Below are positions 50,642 through 58,968 of a stretch of 64,000 nucleotides of DNA, piece by piece. The stretch spans positions 1,922,001-1,986,000 of the forward strand of contig NZ_CP170339.1 in NCBI RefSeq assembly GCF_042445055.1, read 5' to 3'. Under the pieces are notes generated by a model that worked only from the letters and a program-made list of their open reading frames with translations, had not been told where the DNA came from and did not search any database. The first letter of the stretch is position 1. Each line of letters starts with the position of its first letter. Made by a program: the position numbers and the translations under genes. This DNA is from Falsihalocynthiibacter sp042445055 (GTDB taxonomy: Bacteria > Pseudomonadota > Alphaproteobacteria > Rhodobacterales > Rhodobacteraceae).

Positions 50642-50727
50642 GAAGCCCCCAGTTCCGAGGGATCAGCCCCTCATGTCAGGAACTGTGGCAACAAAACGTT
50701 TACAAATTCGAACTGGCGCGAACGTTG

Positions 50728-51171
50728 CTAGCCTTCACCACCTTGATAGACGCCTTGTTCCTTGAGCGCGTCCACCACTTCTTTGGGCATGTAGGTTTCG
50801 TCGTGTTTTGCAAGTATTTCAGTGGCTTGGAATACACCATTCACGTAAGTTCCGGTTCCAATTACGCCTTCGTTCTCGGCGAACAGATCGGGCAACACCC
50901 CGTTGTATGCCGCAGGGACCTCGGCCCCTCCATCGGTGACGACAAATCGAATTTCCTGCCCCACGCCGCGCTCAACGCTACCCTCAAGCACCAACCCGCC
51001 AAGGCGGAACACCTCATTTGGCGCGGGCGGCTCTTCCATGACTTGCGACGGCGAGCGAAAGAAATTGATGCCGTCGCGCATCGCGTACCCAATCAACGCC
51101 GTCGAAACAATGAGCGCAACAATAGCGACAAGGATTATCTGAATTCGGCGGGTTTTCTTGAGGTTTTTCAT
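50728..51171 (-). CDS. ccmE: Heme chaperone CcmE
   Basis: 147 residues. A single N-terminal membrane anchor (RIQIILVAIVALIVSTALIGYAM) is followed by a periplasmic OB-fold. His123 in AKHDETYMP is the covalent heme attachment site and Tyr127 the axial ligand. It hands heme to CcmF. It lies 5 bp after argC in the same direction; the GTA-type lysis genes come next. Confidence 0.95.
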   Translation of the reverse strand: MKNLKKTRRIQIILVAIVALIVSTALIGYAMRDGINFFRSPSQVMEEPPAPNEVFRLGGLVLEGSVERGVGQEIRFVVTDGGAEVPAAYNGVLPDLFAENEGVIGTGTYVNGVFQATEILAKHDETYMPKEVVDALKEQGVYQGGEG

Positions 51172-51176
51172 ATAGT

Positions 51177-52205
51177 TTACGGAAACACAGGGGCCATCAT
51201 CAGCCCTGCTGTTTCGTCCTCTCCAAGCATAAGGTTGGCATTCTGAAGGGCCTGTCCCGACGACCCTTTGGTAAGGTTATCAAGCGCAACCATGACAATG
51301 GCACGCCCCTCAATCCGGTCCGCCGACACGCCGACATGACAGAAGTTACTGCCGCGAACATGGCGCGTGCTTGGGGTCTCTCCGAACGGCAACATCACCA
51401 TAAACGGTTCATTTTCATAGGCTTGCGAGAGAGAGTTAAACACCGCTTGCGGGTCTCCCTTCACGTAAACAGTCCCAAGAATTCCGCGGTTCGCGGGGAT
51501 CAGATGCGGCGTGAACTGAACCTTTACAGGCTCTCCGGCAATTGCCGAGAATTCCTGATCAAATTCCCCGAGATGCCGATGCGTGCCACCAACCGCATAG
51601 CCATGCGCGCCTTCGGACAACTCTGCATGAAGAAGATTTTCCTTAAGGCTCCGACCCGCACCAGAAACACCGGTAATCAGGTTGATAATGATATCATCCA
51701 GCGCGATCACCTTGTCCGCAATCAACGGCCGCAACGCATATTGCCCCGTCGCCGCATTACACCCCGTCCCCGCGATAAGGCGCGCGGATTTGATCTCGTC
51801 GCGATAAAACTCGGTCAGGCCATAAACGGCCTCGGCCTGCTGCTCCAGCGCATCATGTGAACCGCCATACCACTTGGTATATTCTTCAGGGTCACGCAGA
51901 CGGAAATCAGCCGAAAGGTCCACAATCTTCAGATCACTTGGCAAATCACGGATCACCGACTGGCTCGTCGCATGGGGAAGCGCACAGAAGCACAGGTCAA
52001 TCTTGCTGAAATCCACTTCTTCAATTGTAACAAGGTCAGGCAAATCAAGATGGCGCAGAAACGGAAAGACCTGTGCCATCGACTGCCCTGCTTTGCGCGA
52101 AGCAGTCAGCGCGGCAATTTCCATATTCGGGTGATTGGCAATCAGCCGAACAAGTTCCGCGCCTGTGTAACCAGACGCGCCAAGAATAGCGATTTTATGG
52201 GTCAT
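51177..52205 (-). CDS. argC: N-acetyl-gamma-glutamyl-phosphate reductase
   Basis: 342 residues. Third step of arginine synthesis, NADPH-dependent. Rossmann start KIAILGASGYTGAELVRLI; the active cysteine is in AGTGCNAATGQYALRPLI; also VSGAGRSLKENLLHAE, HRHLGEFDQEF and HLIPANRGILGTVYV. Type 1 ArgC. Head of the short leftward argC-ccmE run. Confidence 0.95.
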   Translation of the reverse strand: MTHKIAILGASGYTGAELVRLIANHPNMEIAALTASRKAGQSMAQVFPFLRHLDLPDLVTIEEVDFSKIDLCFCALPHATSQSVIRDLPSDLKIVDLSADFRLRDPEEYTKWYGGSHDALEQQAEAVYGLTEFYRDEIKSARLIAGTGCNAATGQYALRPLIADKVIALDDIIINLITGVSGAGRSLKENLLHAELSEGAHGYAVGGTHRHLGEFDQEFSAIAGEPVKVQFTPHLIPANRGILGTVYVKGDPQAVFNSLSQAYENEPFMVMLPFGETPSTRHVRGSNFCHVGVSADRIEGRAIVMVALDNLTKGSSGQALQNANLMLGEDETAGLMMAPVFP

Positions 52206-52263
52206 TATCCGGACCTTTTTAATGTTCGTAGTCTATGTAAGGGCAATTTTGTGCGGGCGCAAT

Positions 52264-53076
52264 TCACGCTGCTTCAAACGTGATCTTTCGTCGCAAGAAC
52301 TGCGTCGCGCGGTTGGACACGCGCTCTGGATCGCCCGTTGTCAGAAACATCGATTTTACGCCTGATCCCTTGAGGTTAGGGCGCCGCAGAAGATAATCCG
52401 CCAAGCTTTCCGCAACCAGATCGGCCTGCGAATACACCTTTACATCGGGGCCAAGCGCGGCCTGAAACTGTTCTTTCATGAGCGGATAATGCGTGCACCC
52501 AAGGATTGCGGCCTCGGGCTTAGGCATTCTGCGCTTCAATGCTTCGACATGACTACGCACAAGGGCTTCAGCGAGGATTTCATCGCCATCCTCAATCGCA
52601 TCGACCACACCGCCACAGGGCTGCGCCTCTACGTCCACACCAATCGCACGGAACGCCAACTCGCGCTGAAACGCGCGGCTAGAGACAGTGGCAGGCGTCG
52701 CAAAAAGCGCCACATGCTGAATTGCAACCTCGCGCGGCGGAGAATTATCGCCCCACTGGCGCTCTGTTAGGGCTTCGATCAACGGTACAAACACGCCGAG
52801 TACGCGTTTACCCTCTGGAATCCAGCTCTCCTGCATCCGGCGCAGCGCCGCCGCAGAGGCCGTATTACACGCAAGGATCACAAGATCACATCCAGCATCC
52901 CAAAGTCGCTCTACCCCCTGCGTTGTCAGGTTGTAAATATCCTCGGCATCCCGAACCCCATAAGGCGCGTGGGCGTTGTCACCATAGTAAACAAACGGCA
53001 CATCCGGCAGTTTTTTGGACACCGCATCAAATACCGTGAGCCCACCCAAACCAGAATCAAAAACTCCAACTGCCAT
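52264..53076 (-). CDS. murI: Glutamate racemase
   Basis: 270 residues. Supplies D-glutamate for peptidoglycan. The two catalytic cysteines lie in VILACNTASAAALR and AILGCTHYPLMKE; the N-terminus is GVFDSGLGGLTVFDAV and FVYYGDNAHAPYG. A PP-rich insertion near residue 110 (RQWGDNSPPREV) is of unknown meaning. It lies 23 bp downstream of the acyltransferase gene. Confidence 0.94.
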   Translation of the reverse strand: MAVGVFDSGLGGLTVFDAVSKKLPDVPFVYYGDNAHAPYGVRDAEDIYNLTTQGVERLWDAGCDLVILACNTASAAALRRMQESWIPEGKRVLGVFVPLIEALTERQWGDNSPPREVAIQHVALFATPATVSSRAFQRELAFRAIGVDVEAQPCGGVVDAIEDGDEILAEALVRSHVEALKRRMPKPEAAILGCTHYPLMKEQFQAALGPDVKVYSQADLVAESLADYLLRRPNLKGSGVKSMFLTTGDPERVSNRATQFLRRKITFEAA

Positions 53077-53099
53077 GATGTATCCTTTCGGCGCCTCAA

Positions 53100-53969
53100 T
53101 TATGCGCGATACTTTTCTTCGAATTCATAACCATAGTCTAGCGTGTTCAGCGGCGTTGGCGAGAGTTCATAAGTCGCCTGACGCAAAAATCGCATCATAG
53201 CGGCGGAATCCCTGCCATATTCCGCCAGTTTCGTTGGCGTACATGGCTTTCCGATTGTTACATCCAGCGGCGTCCGCAAGCGCGCGCGAAACTCCGAAAT
53301 AAGCAACCCAAGACGCAGAGTCTCATGCACATGGCTCGCAAGCTGAAATAGCCGCGAGTTGTTGCCGTGGAAATAGACAGGTACCACCGTTGCGCCCGAT
53401 TTCTGGATCATCTTAGCTGTAAAATTACGCCAGCTCGGATCCATTGGCCGCGTAAAAGGCCGCGCGGCAGTCGAAACTGTCCCGCCTGGGAACACACCAA
53501 TCGCTCCGCCGTCATTCAAATAGGCCAGCGCTTTTTTCCGAGTTTCAAGGTTCGTTCTAACGGCTTCTTTTGTCTGGGAAAAACTGATCGGAAGGATGAT
53601 GCGGTTAATGTCATCCGCACGGTTGAAAACAGAATTCGCAAGAATACGAAAATCACCGCGATGGGCTGCCAAGAGGTGCCCCATTACCAAGCCATCGAGT
53701 ATCCCGTAAGGATGGTTCGCAACCAACACCAGCGGGCCCGTGCGCGGCAACGCATCAATCGCGCCATGGACCCGTAGATCGACGTTATAGCGCTGCATCA
53801 TGACCTGCCAGAAGTCGGCACCTTGGCGAACTTCTTGCTCGTATCCTGCCGCCTTGCGGATCAATCTCCCGCGTCCTGTAACGCCCTCAAGCAGTCGAAT
53901 AACGGTGCGACCACTCCGCGTTTTGGCAGAGCTGGCATAGCTGATGTCGCGGGCAATATCTTTGTTCAT
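53100..53969 (-). CDS. PlsC-like lysophospholipid acyltransferase
   Basis: 289 residues. The acceptor motif is VANHPYGILDGL, with His86 and Asp92 five residues apart, a spacing seen in lyso-ornithine lipid or hemolysin-type acyltransferases rather than the usual HX4D of PlsC. Also present are GGAIGVFPGGTVSTA and ATVVPVYFHGNNSRLF. No clear membrane helix beyond hydrophobic patches. Substrate is unknown; ornithine lipid synthesis is one possibility. Same direction as murI. Confidence 0.82.
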   Translation of the reverse strand: MNKDIARDISYASSAKTRSGRTVIRLLEGVTGRGRLIRKAAGYEQEVRQGADFWQVMMQRYNVDLRVHGAIDALPRTGPLVLVANHPYGILDGLVMGHLLAAHRGDFRILANSVFNRADDINRIILPISFSQTKEAVRTNLETRKKALAYLNDGGAIGVFPGGTVSTAARPFTRPMDPSWRNFTAKMIQKSGATVVPVYFHGNNSRLFQLASHVHETLRLGLLISEFRARLRTPLDVTIGKPCTPTKLAEYGRDSAAMMRFLRQATYELSPTPLNTLDYGYEFEEKYRA

Positions 53970-54065
53970 TTGAGGGCCTCGATCTTCTCAAGGCCCCCAT
54001 ACTTGGCCCCACCCCGTCGCGCTAGTGAAACTTGAGCGTTGGGGTAATTTTCTGTTCAGGCGTTC

Positions 54066-57000
54066 CTATTGCGCCGCGATTGGCGTCTGCGCACCCCCTG
54101 CACGGATGTGACCCAACAACGCCTCGCGACGCTTCATCGCCTTAACTTCGTTGGCCGCCTTCACAGGTCCAAACCCCCGAATTTCCAGCGGTAAAGCCGC
54201 GAGTTCCAGAACCGCCTCCGCCGTGGCATCGGAATATAACGGCAAGACTTCATCCAAATCCGTTTCGTATTGCGCAATCAGAGCGCGTTCCATTTTGCGC
54301 TCTTCGGTGCGGCCGAACGGATCAAACGCCGTTCCGCGCAGCGACTTCATGCGTGCGAGAGTTTTGAACAGGGGCACAATCCACGCACCAAACTCACGCT
54401 TCTTGGGCCGCCCGTCACTGCCCTTGGACCCTAAGATCGGCGGCGCGAGGTGGAAGCGCATCTTGAAGTCGCCGCCAAATTCCTCTTTCGCCTTGTTCTG
54501 GGTCTCCAGATGCAAGCGCGCAGCCTCATATTCATCCTTATAGGCCAATAGCTTATGATACCCCTTGGCAACCGCTTCGCGCAGTTCTGGGCTATCGATA
54601 TTGGCAAGACGTGCACGGTATTTTACGGCAAGCGCTTCGTTCTGATAGGCAACAAGATGCTCTGCGCGATAGTCGATAAGCTCATCCACCGTCAGCGGCT
54701 CTGTCACAGGTTTCTCACTCGCTTTACGCGCCTCATCCGGATAGAGCGCAGCCCAACGACCGATTTCAAACGCGCGTTTGTTGCCCTCTACGGCGGTTTT
54801 GTTCAGCTCGAGCGCCTCAAAAATCGCGTCATGGGTCAACGGAACCAGCCCCCGCTGCCACGCAGCCCCAAGCATCATCATGTTTGAGAAAATGCTATCG
54901 CCCATCAACGCCGTCGCCAGCGCCGATGCGTCGAACATCTGCAATTGATCCCGAAGCCGCGCCTCAAGCGCCAAATGCAAACGATCCAACGGGAGCTTGA
55001 ACTTGGTGTCGCGCGTGAAATCACCCGTGATGATCTCGTGGCTGTTCACGACCGCGCCCGTCTTGCCCGTTTTCATTAGGCCAAGCGTCTTGGCCCCTGC
55101 GGTCGTAACAAGATCACCGCCGATAACGGCATCGGCTTCGCCCGTTGCGACGCGGATCGCGCTGATATCGCTTGGTTTATTCGCAAGCCGACAGTGAATA
55201 TGAACAGCGCCGCCCTTCTGGGCAAGGCCTGCCATTTCCATCATGCCCGCGCCCTTACCGTCGATATGCGCGGCCATCGCAAGCACCGCCCCGATGGTCA
55301 CAACGCCAGTACCACCGACGCCAGTGATCACCATGTTATGCGTCCCTGATATTTCGGGAAGCACGGGTGCCGGCATGTCGGGGAGTTCAATCGTTGCCGT
55401 CGCAGCTTTGCGGATTTCTGCGCCCTCAAGTGTGACAAAGGACGGACAGAATCCGTTCACACAGGAGAAATCCTTGTTACAGCTACTTTGATCAATCGCG
55501 CGTTTGCGGCCAAGTTCTGTCTCGACCGGAACGATGGACACACAGTTACTCTGGACACCACAATCGCCACAGCCCTCGCAAACATCGGTATTGATAAACA
55601 CACGTTTGTCGATGTCGGGGAATGTCCCGCGCTTGCGGCGGCGACGCTTTTCGGCCGCGCAAGTCTGGATATAAAGGATTGCGGACACGCCCTTGATATC
55701 GGCGCACCGTTTTTGAACTGCGGTTAGGTCCGCACGCTCGAATGTTTCGACACCCCGCGGGAATTGCGACAGGTCCACGTCTTCTTTCTCGTCATATACA
55801 ACAAAGAGATCCTTCACCCCCATCGCCTTGAGTTCGGCCGCAATCCGTGGCGCAGTAAGACCGCCTTCGTTGGTTTGCCCACCCGTCATGGCAACGGCAT
55901 CGTTATAGAGAATTTTGTACGTGATATTCGTTCCCGCCGCCAGCGCAGCACGGATCGCGAGCGAACCAGAGTGGTTATAGGTCCCATCACCGAGGTTCTG
56001 GAACACGTGCTGAGTGGTCGAGAACGGCGCCTCTCCGATCCAGTTCGCACCTTCACCGCCCATTTGGGTAAAGCCGGTCGTCTCGCGGTCCATCCACTGC
56101 ACCATATAGTGACAGCCAATCCCTGCATAAGCGCGGTGCCCCTCAGGAACGCGTGTAGACGTATTGTGTGGACATCCCGAACAATAATACGGCAGGCGCG
56201 CGGCGATATCCGTTGCATTATCAGCCTGTTGTGCCGCATCGAGAACCTTCAGGCCCTCTTTCACCGCGTCGGTTCCGCGTCCCTCTTCGACCAGAATTTT
56301 ACCGATGCGCTGTGCAATCATGATTGGTTCGAGCGCATAGCGAGTTGGGAACAACTCCTCGTCATTGGCCTTGCGCCAGCCGTAAACACGCCGCCCCTTG
56401 CGGTCGTCGAAAATCGCTTCTTTGACCTGCACCTCGATCAGCTTGCGCTTTTCTTCAACGACAACGATCAAATCCAGATCTTCAGCCCACTCGTGAAAGC
56501 TCTTCATATCCAATGGCCAGACCTGCGCGACCTTATAGGTCGTGATGCCAAGACGATCCGCCTCCTCAGCGTCCAGCCCCAAGAGCTGTAGCGCATGTGT
56601 GAGATCGAGCCAGTTCTTACCAGCAGCAACAAACCCGATTTTGGCGCCCGGCTGTCCCCAAACGCGCTTATCAATACGATTTGCACGTGCGAATGCTTCG
56701 GCAGCTTGGCGTTTATAATCGATCATCCGCACTTCTTGCGCTACGGGCGTGTCACCCAAACGAATGTTCAGGCCGCCCTCTGGCAGTTTGAAATCAGGCG
56801 TCACAAATTCCTGCGCGAACGGGTCACCATTTACAACGGCGGTGGCCTCCACGGTGTCCTTCATGGTTTTCAGGCCAACCCACATCCCCGAATAGCGGCT
56901 CAGCGCCCATCCATAGAGACCAAGATCGAGAATTTCCTGCACACCAGCGGGCGAAACAATCGGCATATAGGCATCAACCATTGCCCAATCGCTTTGGTGC

Positions 57001-57467
57001 AGGGTCGTTGAACTCTCGCCCGTATGATCATCGCCCATCGCCATCAGAACGCCGCCGAGCGGACTGGTGCCCGCCATATTCGCATGGCGCATCACATCGC
57101 CAGAGCGGTCCACACCCGGCCCCTTACCGTACCAAAGGCCAAACACGCCCTCGTGTTTCCCCTCGCCGCGCAACTCGGCCTGCTGGCTGCCCCAGATCGC
57201 CGTCGCGGCCAGATCCTCGTTCAGACCCGGCTGAAAGGTGATCTGGTTTTCGCTGAGCAACTTGCCGGCGCGCTGCATCTGAAGATCAACAGCCCCAAGA
57301 GGCGATCCGCGATAGCCCGTACAGAACCCCGCCGTGTCGTGCCCCGCGGCCGCATCACGCGCGCGCTGCATCAACATCAACCGCACCAGAGCCTGCGTTC
57401 CGTTCAAAAGAATCGTGGATTTTTCCAAATCCAACCGATCATTCAAATTGATTTTCTGCTTAGACAT
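54066..57467 (-). CDS. Indolepyruvate ferredoxin oxidoreductase (fused alpha/beta)
   Basis: 1133 residues. Oxidatively decarboxylates aryl 2-oxo acids to aryl-CoA, in amino acid breakdown. N-terminal TPP-linked domain: ILLNGTQALVRLML, GFCTGYRGSPLGAVD; central TPP region: YYCSGCPHNTSTRVPEGH and GEGANWIGEAPFS; a ferredoxin-like Cys cluster VCEGCGDCGVQSNC with further Cys in SCNKDFSCVNGFCPS; C-terminal gamma-like domain starting VITGVGGTGVVTIG. The fused form is common in aerobic proteobacteria. The start at 57467 is set by GAGGAGG 9 nt upstream. Divergent LysR-type gene at 57625 probably controls it. Confidence 0.93.
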   Translation of the reverse strand: MSKQKINLNDRLDLEKSTILLNGTQALVRLMLMQRARDAAAGHDTAGFCTGYRGSPLGAVDLQMQRAGKLLSENQITFQPGLNEDLAATAIWGSQQAELRGEGKHEGVFGLWYGKGPGVDRSGDVMRHANMAGTSPLGGVLMAMGDDHTGESSTTLHQSDWAMVDAYMPIVSPAGVQEILDLGLYGWALSRYSGMWVGLKTMKDTVEATAVVNGDPFAQEFVTPDFKLPEGGLNIRLGDTPVAQEVRMIDYKRQAAEAFARANRIDKRVWGQPGAKIGFVAAGKNWLDLTHALQLLGLDAEEADRLGITTYKVAQVWPLDMKSFHEWAEDLDLIVVVEEKRKLIEVQVKEAIFDDRKGRRVYGWRKANDEELFPTRYALEPIMIAQRIGKILVEEGRGTDAVKEGLKVLDAAQQADNATDIAARLPYYCSGCPHNTSTRVPEGHRAYAGIGCHYMVQWMDRETTGFTQMGGEGANWIGEAPFSTTQHVFQNLGDGTYNHSGSLAIRAALAAGTNITYKILYNDAVAMTGGQTNEGGLTAPRIAAELKAMGVKDLFVVYDEKEDVDLSQFPRGVETFERADLTAVQKRCADIKGVSAILYIQTCAAEKRRRRKRGTFPDIDKRVFINTDVCEGCGDCGVQSNCVSIVPVETELGRKRAIDQSSCNKDFSCVNGFCPSFVTLEGAEIRKAATATIELPDMPAPVLPEISGTHNMVITGVGGTGVVTIGAVLAMAAHIDGKGAGMMEMAGLAQKGGAVHIHCRLANKPSDISAIRVATGEADAVIGGDLVTTAGAKTLGLMKTGKTGAVVNSHEIITGDFTRDTKFKLPLDRLHLALEARLRDQLQMFDASALATALMGDSIFSNMMMLGAAWQRGLVPLTHDAIFEALELNKTAVEGNKRAFEIGRWAALYPDEARKASEKPVTEPLTVDELIDYRAEHLVAYQNEALAVKYRARLANIDSPELREAVAKGYHKLLAYKDEYEAARLHLETQNKAKEEFGGDFKMRFHLAPPILGSKGSDGRPKKREFGAWIVPLFKTLARMKSLRGTAFDPFGRTEERKMERALIAQYETDLDEVLPLYSDATAEAVLELAALPLEIRGFGPVKAANEVKAMKRREALLGHIRAGGAQTPIAAQ

Positions 57468-57624
57468 CACGCATTTCCTCCTCAAAGCGATCATATCACA
57501 ACATTAGGTCAAAAATGCTGACTTAAAAACACATTTTTTTGTCAGTTGGGCATTTGCATACTTGATAGTAATAAGAGTAATTCTATGTACTAATTTCCAA
57601 ACAAAGGGACATGAACGCGCCAAG

Positions 57625-58527
57625 ATGGACTGGGACAAGCTAAGAATATTTCACGCAGTGGCTGACGCCGGGAGCCTAACCGCTGCGGGCGACATCCTCC
57701 ATTTGTCGCAATCTGCGGTATCTCGACAGATTCGCTCTCTCGAAGAGAGCTTGGATGCCACCCTTTTTCACCGTCACGCACGCGGACTGATTCTCACGGA
57801 ACAGGGGGAATTCCTGTTTGATGCGACCATCGCCATGAGCAAACGGCTTGAGGCCGCCTCTGCGCGCATTCGTGATAGCGAGGATGAGGTCTTTGGAGAG
57901 TTGCGCGTCACCTCGACAATTGGCTTCGGCACACTTTGGCTCGCGCCGCGCCTGCCCCACCTCTATGAGAAATACCCTGACCTAATGGTCAACCTGATGC
58001 TCGAAGAAGGTGTCCTTGACCTGCCCATGCGCGAGGCCGACGTCGCCATCCGTATGAAAGAGCCAAGTCAGGCCGATCTCATTCGCAAGCGCCTGATGTC
58101 TGTGCGTATGCGTCTCTATGCGACGCAAGAATATCTCGACACACACGGCACCCCTACCAAGCTGCCCGATATCAAGGGGCATCGCCTTATCTGTCAGAAC
58201 ACATCTAGCGCGCAAGTTGCCGCCAGCTCCGGCTTTGTGCAGCACTTGATGACGTATGATCCCAAGCTTTCGCTAACGGTAAATAACTACTTCGGTGTAC
58301 TACAGGCTGTTTTGTCGGGTTTGGGCATCGGTGTGCTACCTGATTACCTCACTGACGATTTCCCGAACCTCGTGCGCGTGATCGAGGACGCAGAAAGCAA
58401 CGAAGTGCCTGTTTATCTGGCTTATCCAGAGGAATTGCGCCACTCCAAGCGTATTTCCGCCTTCCGCGACTTCGTCATCAAGGAAATCTTCGAACATCGC
58501 AAGAGGTTACAAGAAGACGCTGCCTGA
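57625..58527 (+). CDS. LysR-family transcriptional regulator
   Basis: 300 residues. N-terminal winged helix: WDKLRIFHAVADAGSLTAAGDILHLSQSAVSRQIRSLEESL; C-terminal periplasmic-binding-like effector domain (FGELRVTSTIGFGTLWLAPRL onward). The start at 57625 (MDWDKLRIFH) is the family N-terminus. It is divergent from the indolepyruvate oxidoreductase gene with a 157-bp region between the starts, so it most likely regulates that gene and itself; the effector is unknown. Confidence 0.92.
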   Translation: MDWDKLRIFHAVADAGSLTAAGDILHLSQSAVSRQIRSLEESLDATLFHRHARGLILTEQGEFLFDATIAMSKRLEAASARIRDSEDEVFGELRVTSTIGFGTLWLAPRLPHLYEKYPDLMVNLMLEEGVLDLPMREADVAIRMKEPSQADLIRKRLMSVRMRLYATQEYLDTHGTPTKLPDIKGHRLICQNTSSAQVAASSGFVQHLMTYDPKLSLTVNNYFGVLQAVLSGLGIGVLPDYLTDDFPNLVRVIEDAESNEVPVYLAYPEELRHSKRISAFRDFVIKEIFEHRKRLQEDAA

Positions 58528-58573
58528 AAATTCAGCAGTTTTTTAACGCAAAAAAGCCCAAATCCCTGTGAGA

Positions 58574-58590
58574 TATGCGTCACACGCATA
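58574..58590. promoter_or_regulatory. Palindrome TATGCGT-CAC-ACGCATA
   Basis: Perfect 7-bp arms with a 3-nt spacer, 46 bp after the LysR stop and about 30 bp upstream of the candidate small RNA promoter. Operator-like; the binding protein is unknown. Confidence 0.5.
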
Positions 58591-58628
58591 GCGGGAATGC
58601 AGATATTGTACGATTTTACTATTGAAAC

Positions 58629-58734
58629 GATGCGATTGGGTCCATAAATGACCCTAGAAGCTGATGCAAAGACTTCTTTCATTGCTTCAACCTCCCTGTT
58701 GGACTTGGCCGAGCATTGTCTCGGCCTTTTTTTT
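58629..58734 (+). ncRNA. Candidate small RNA ending in a strong terminator
   Basis: The segment has no plausible protein frame. It contains GGGTC/GACCC (58638-58654), GAAGC/GCTTC across about 58657-58688, a pyrimidine-rich single-stranded CAACCTCCCTG, and ends at the terminator 58707-58734. A possible -10 box TACTAT (58617) has no good -35. The CCTCCC stretch could pair with Shine-Dalgarno sequences, as proposed for some Rhodobacter small RNAs. The 5' end is estimated. It could instead be the 5' part of a purL leader. Confidence 0.4.
58707..58734 (+). terminator. Strong Rho-independent terminator upstream of purL
   Basis: GGCCGAG and CTCGGCC form a 7-bp GC-rich stem around CATTGT, followed by eight T residues. 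It is 180 bp after the LysR stop, too far to be simply its terminator, and 235 bp before purL. Confidence 0.85.
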
Positions 58735-58777
58735 CGCCAAATTTTCCAAGCACCCGAAAATCTCGCCCATGAACCGT

Positions 58778-58793
58778 GCAGTTTCAAAACTGC
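58778..58793. promoter_or_regulatory. Palindrome GCAGTTT-CA-AAACTGC upstream of purL
   Basis: 7-bp perfect arms with a 2-nt spacer, 175 bp before the purL start. There is no terminator tail. The shape suggests a repressor site or a short RNA hairpin; no regulator is evident. Confidence 0.45.
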
Positions 58794-58968
58794 GCATGAA
58801 TTACGCAGGTCCATTTTTTTGCGGATTTCGCACTCCAAATCAGAAAATCAATGTTTCTGCCCACACAACTCACGCGCCCCCTTTCCCTTTGGGTGTTATT
58901 TGCTTATTGGAAAGCCAACTTCAAAATGGGCCACGTCGAATTGAGGTCGTGCAAATATGGGGACTGTC

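Noticed and set aside
54066..57467. Frameshift or fusion artefact in the 1133-residue oxidoreductase
   Set aside because: The frame is continuous with all domains in the expected order; the fused form is normal in this group.
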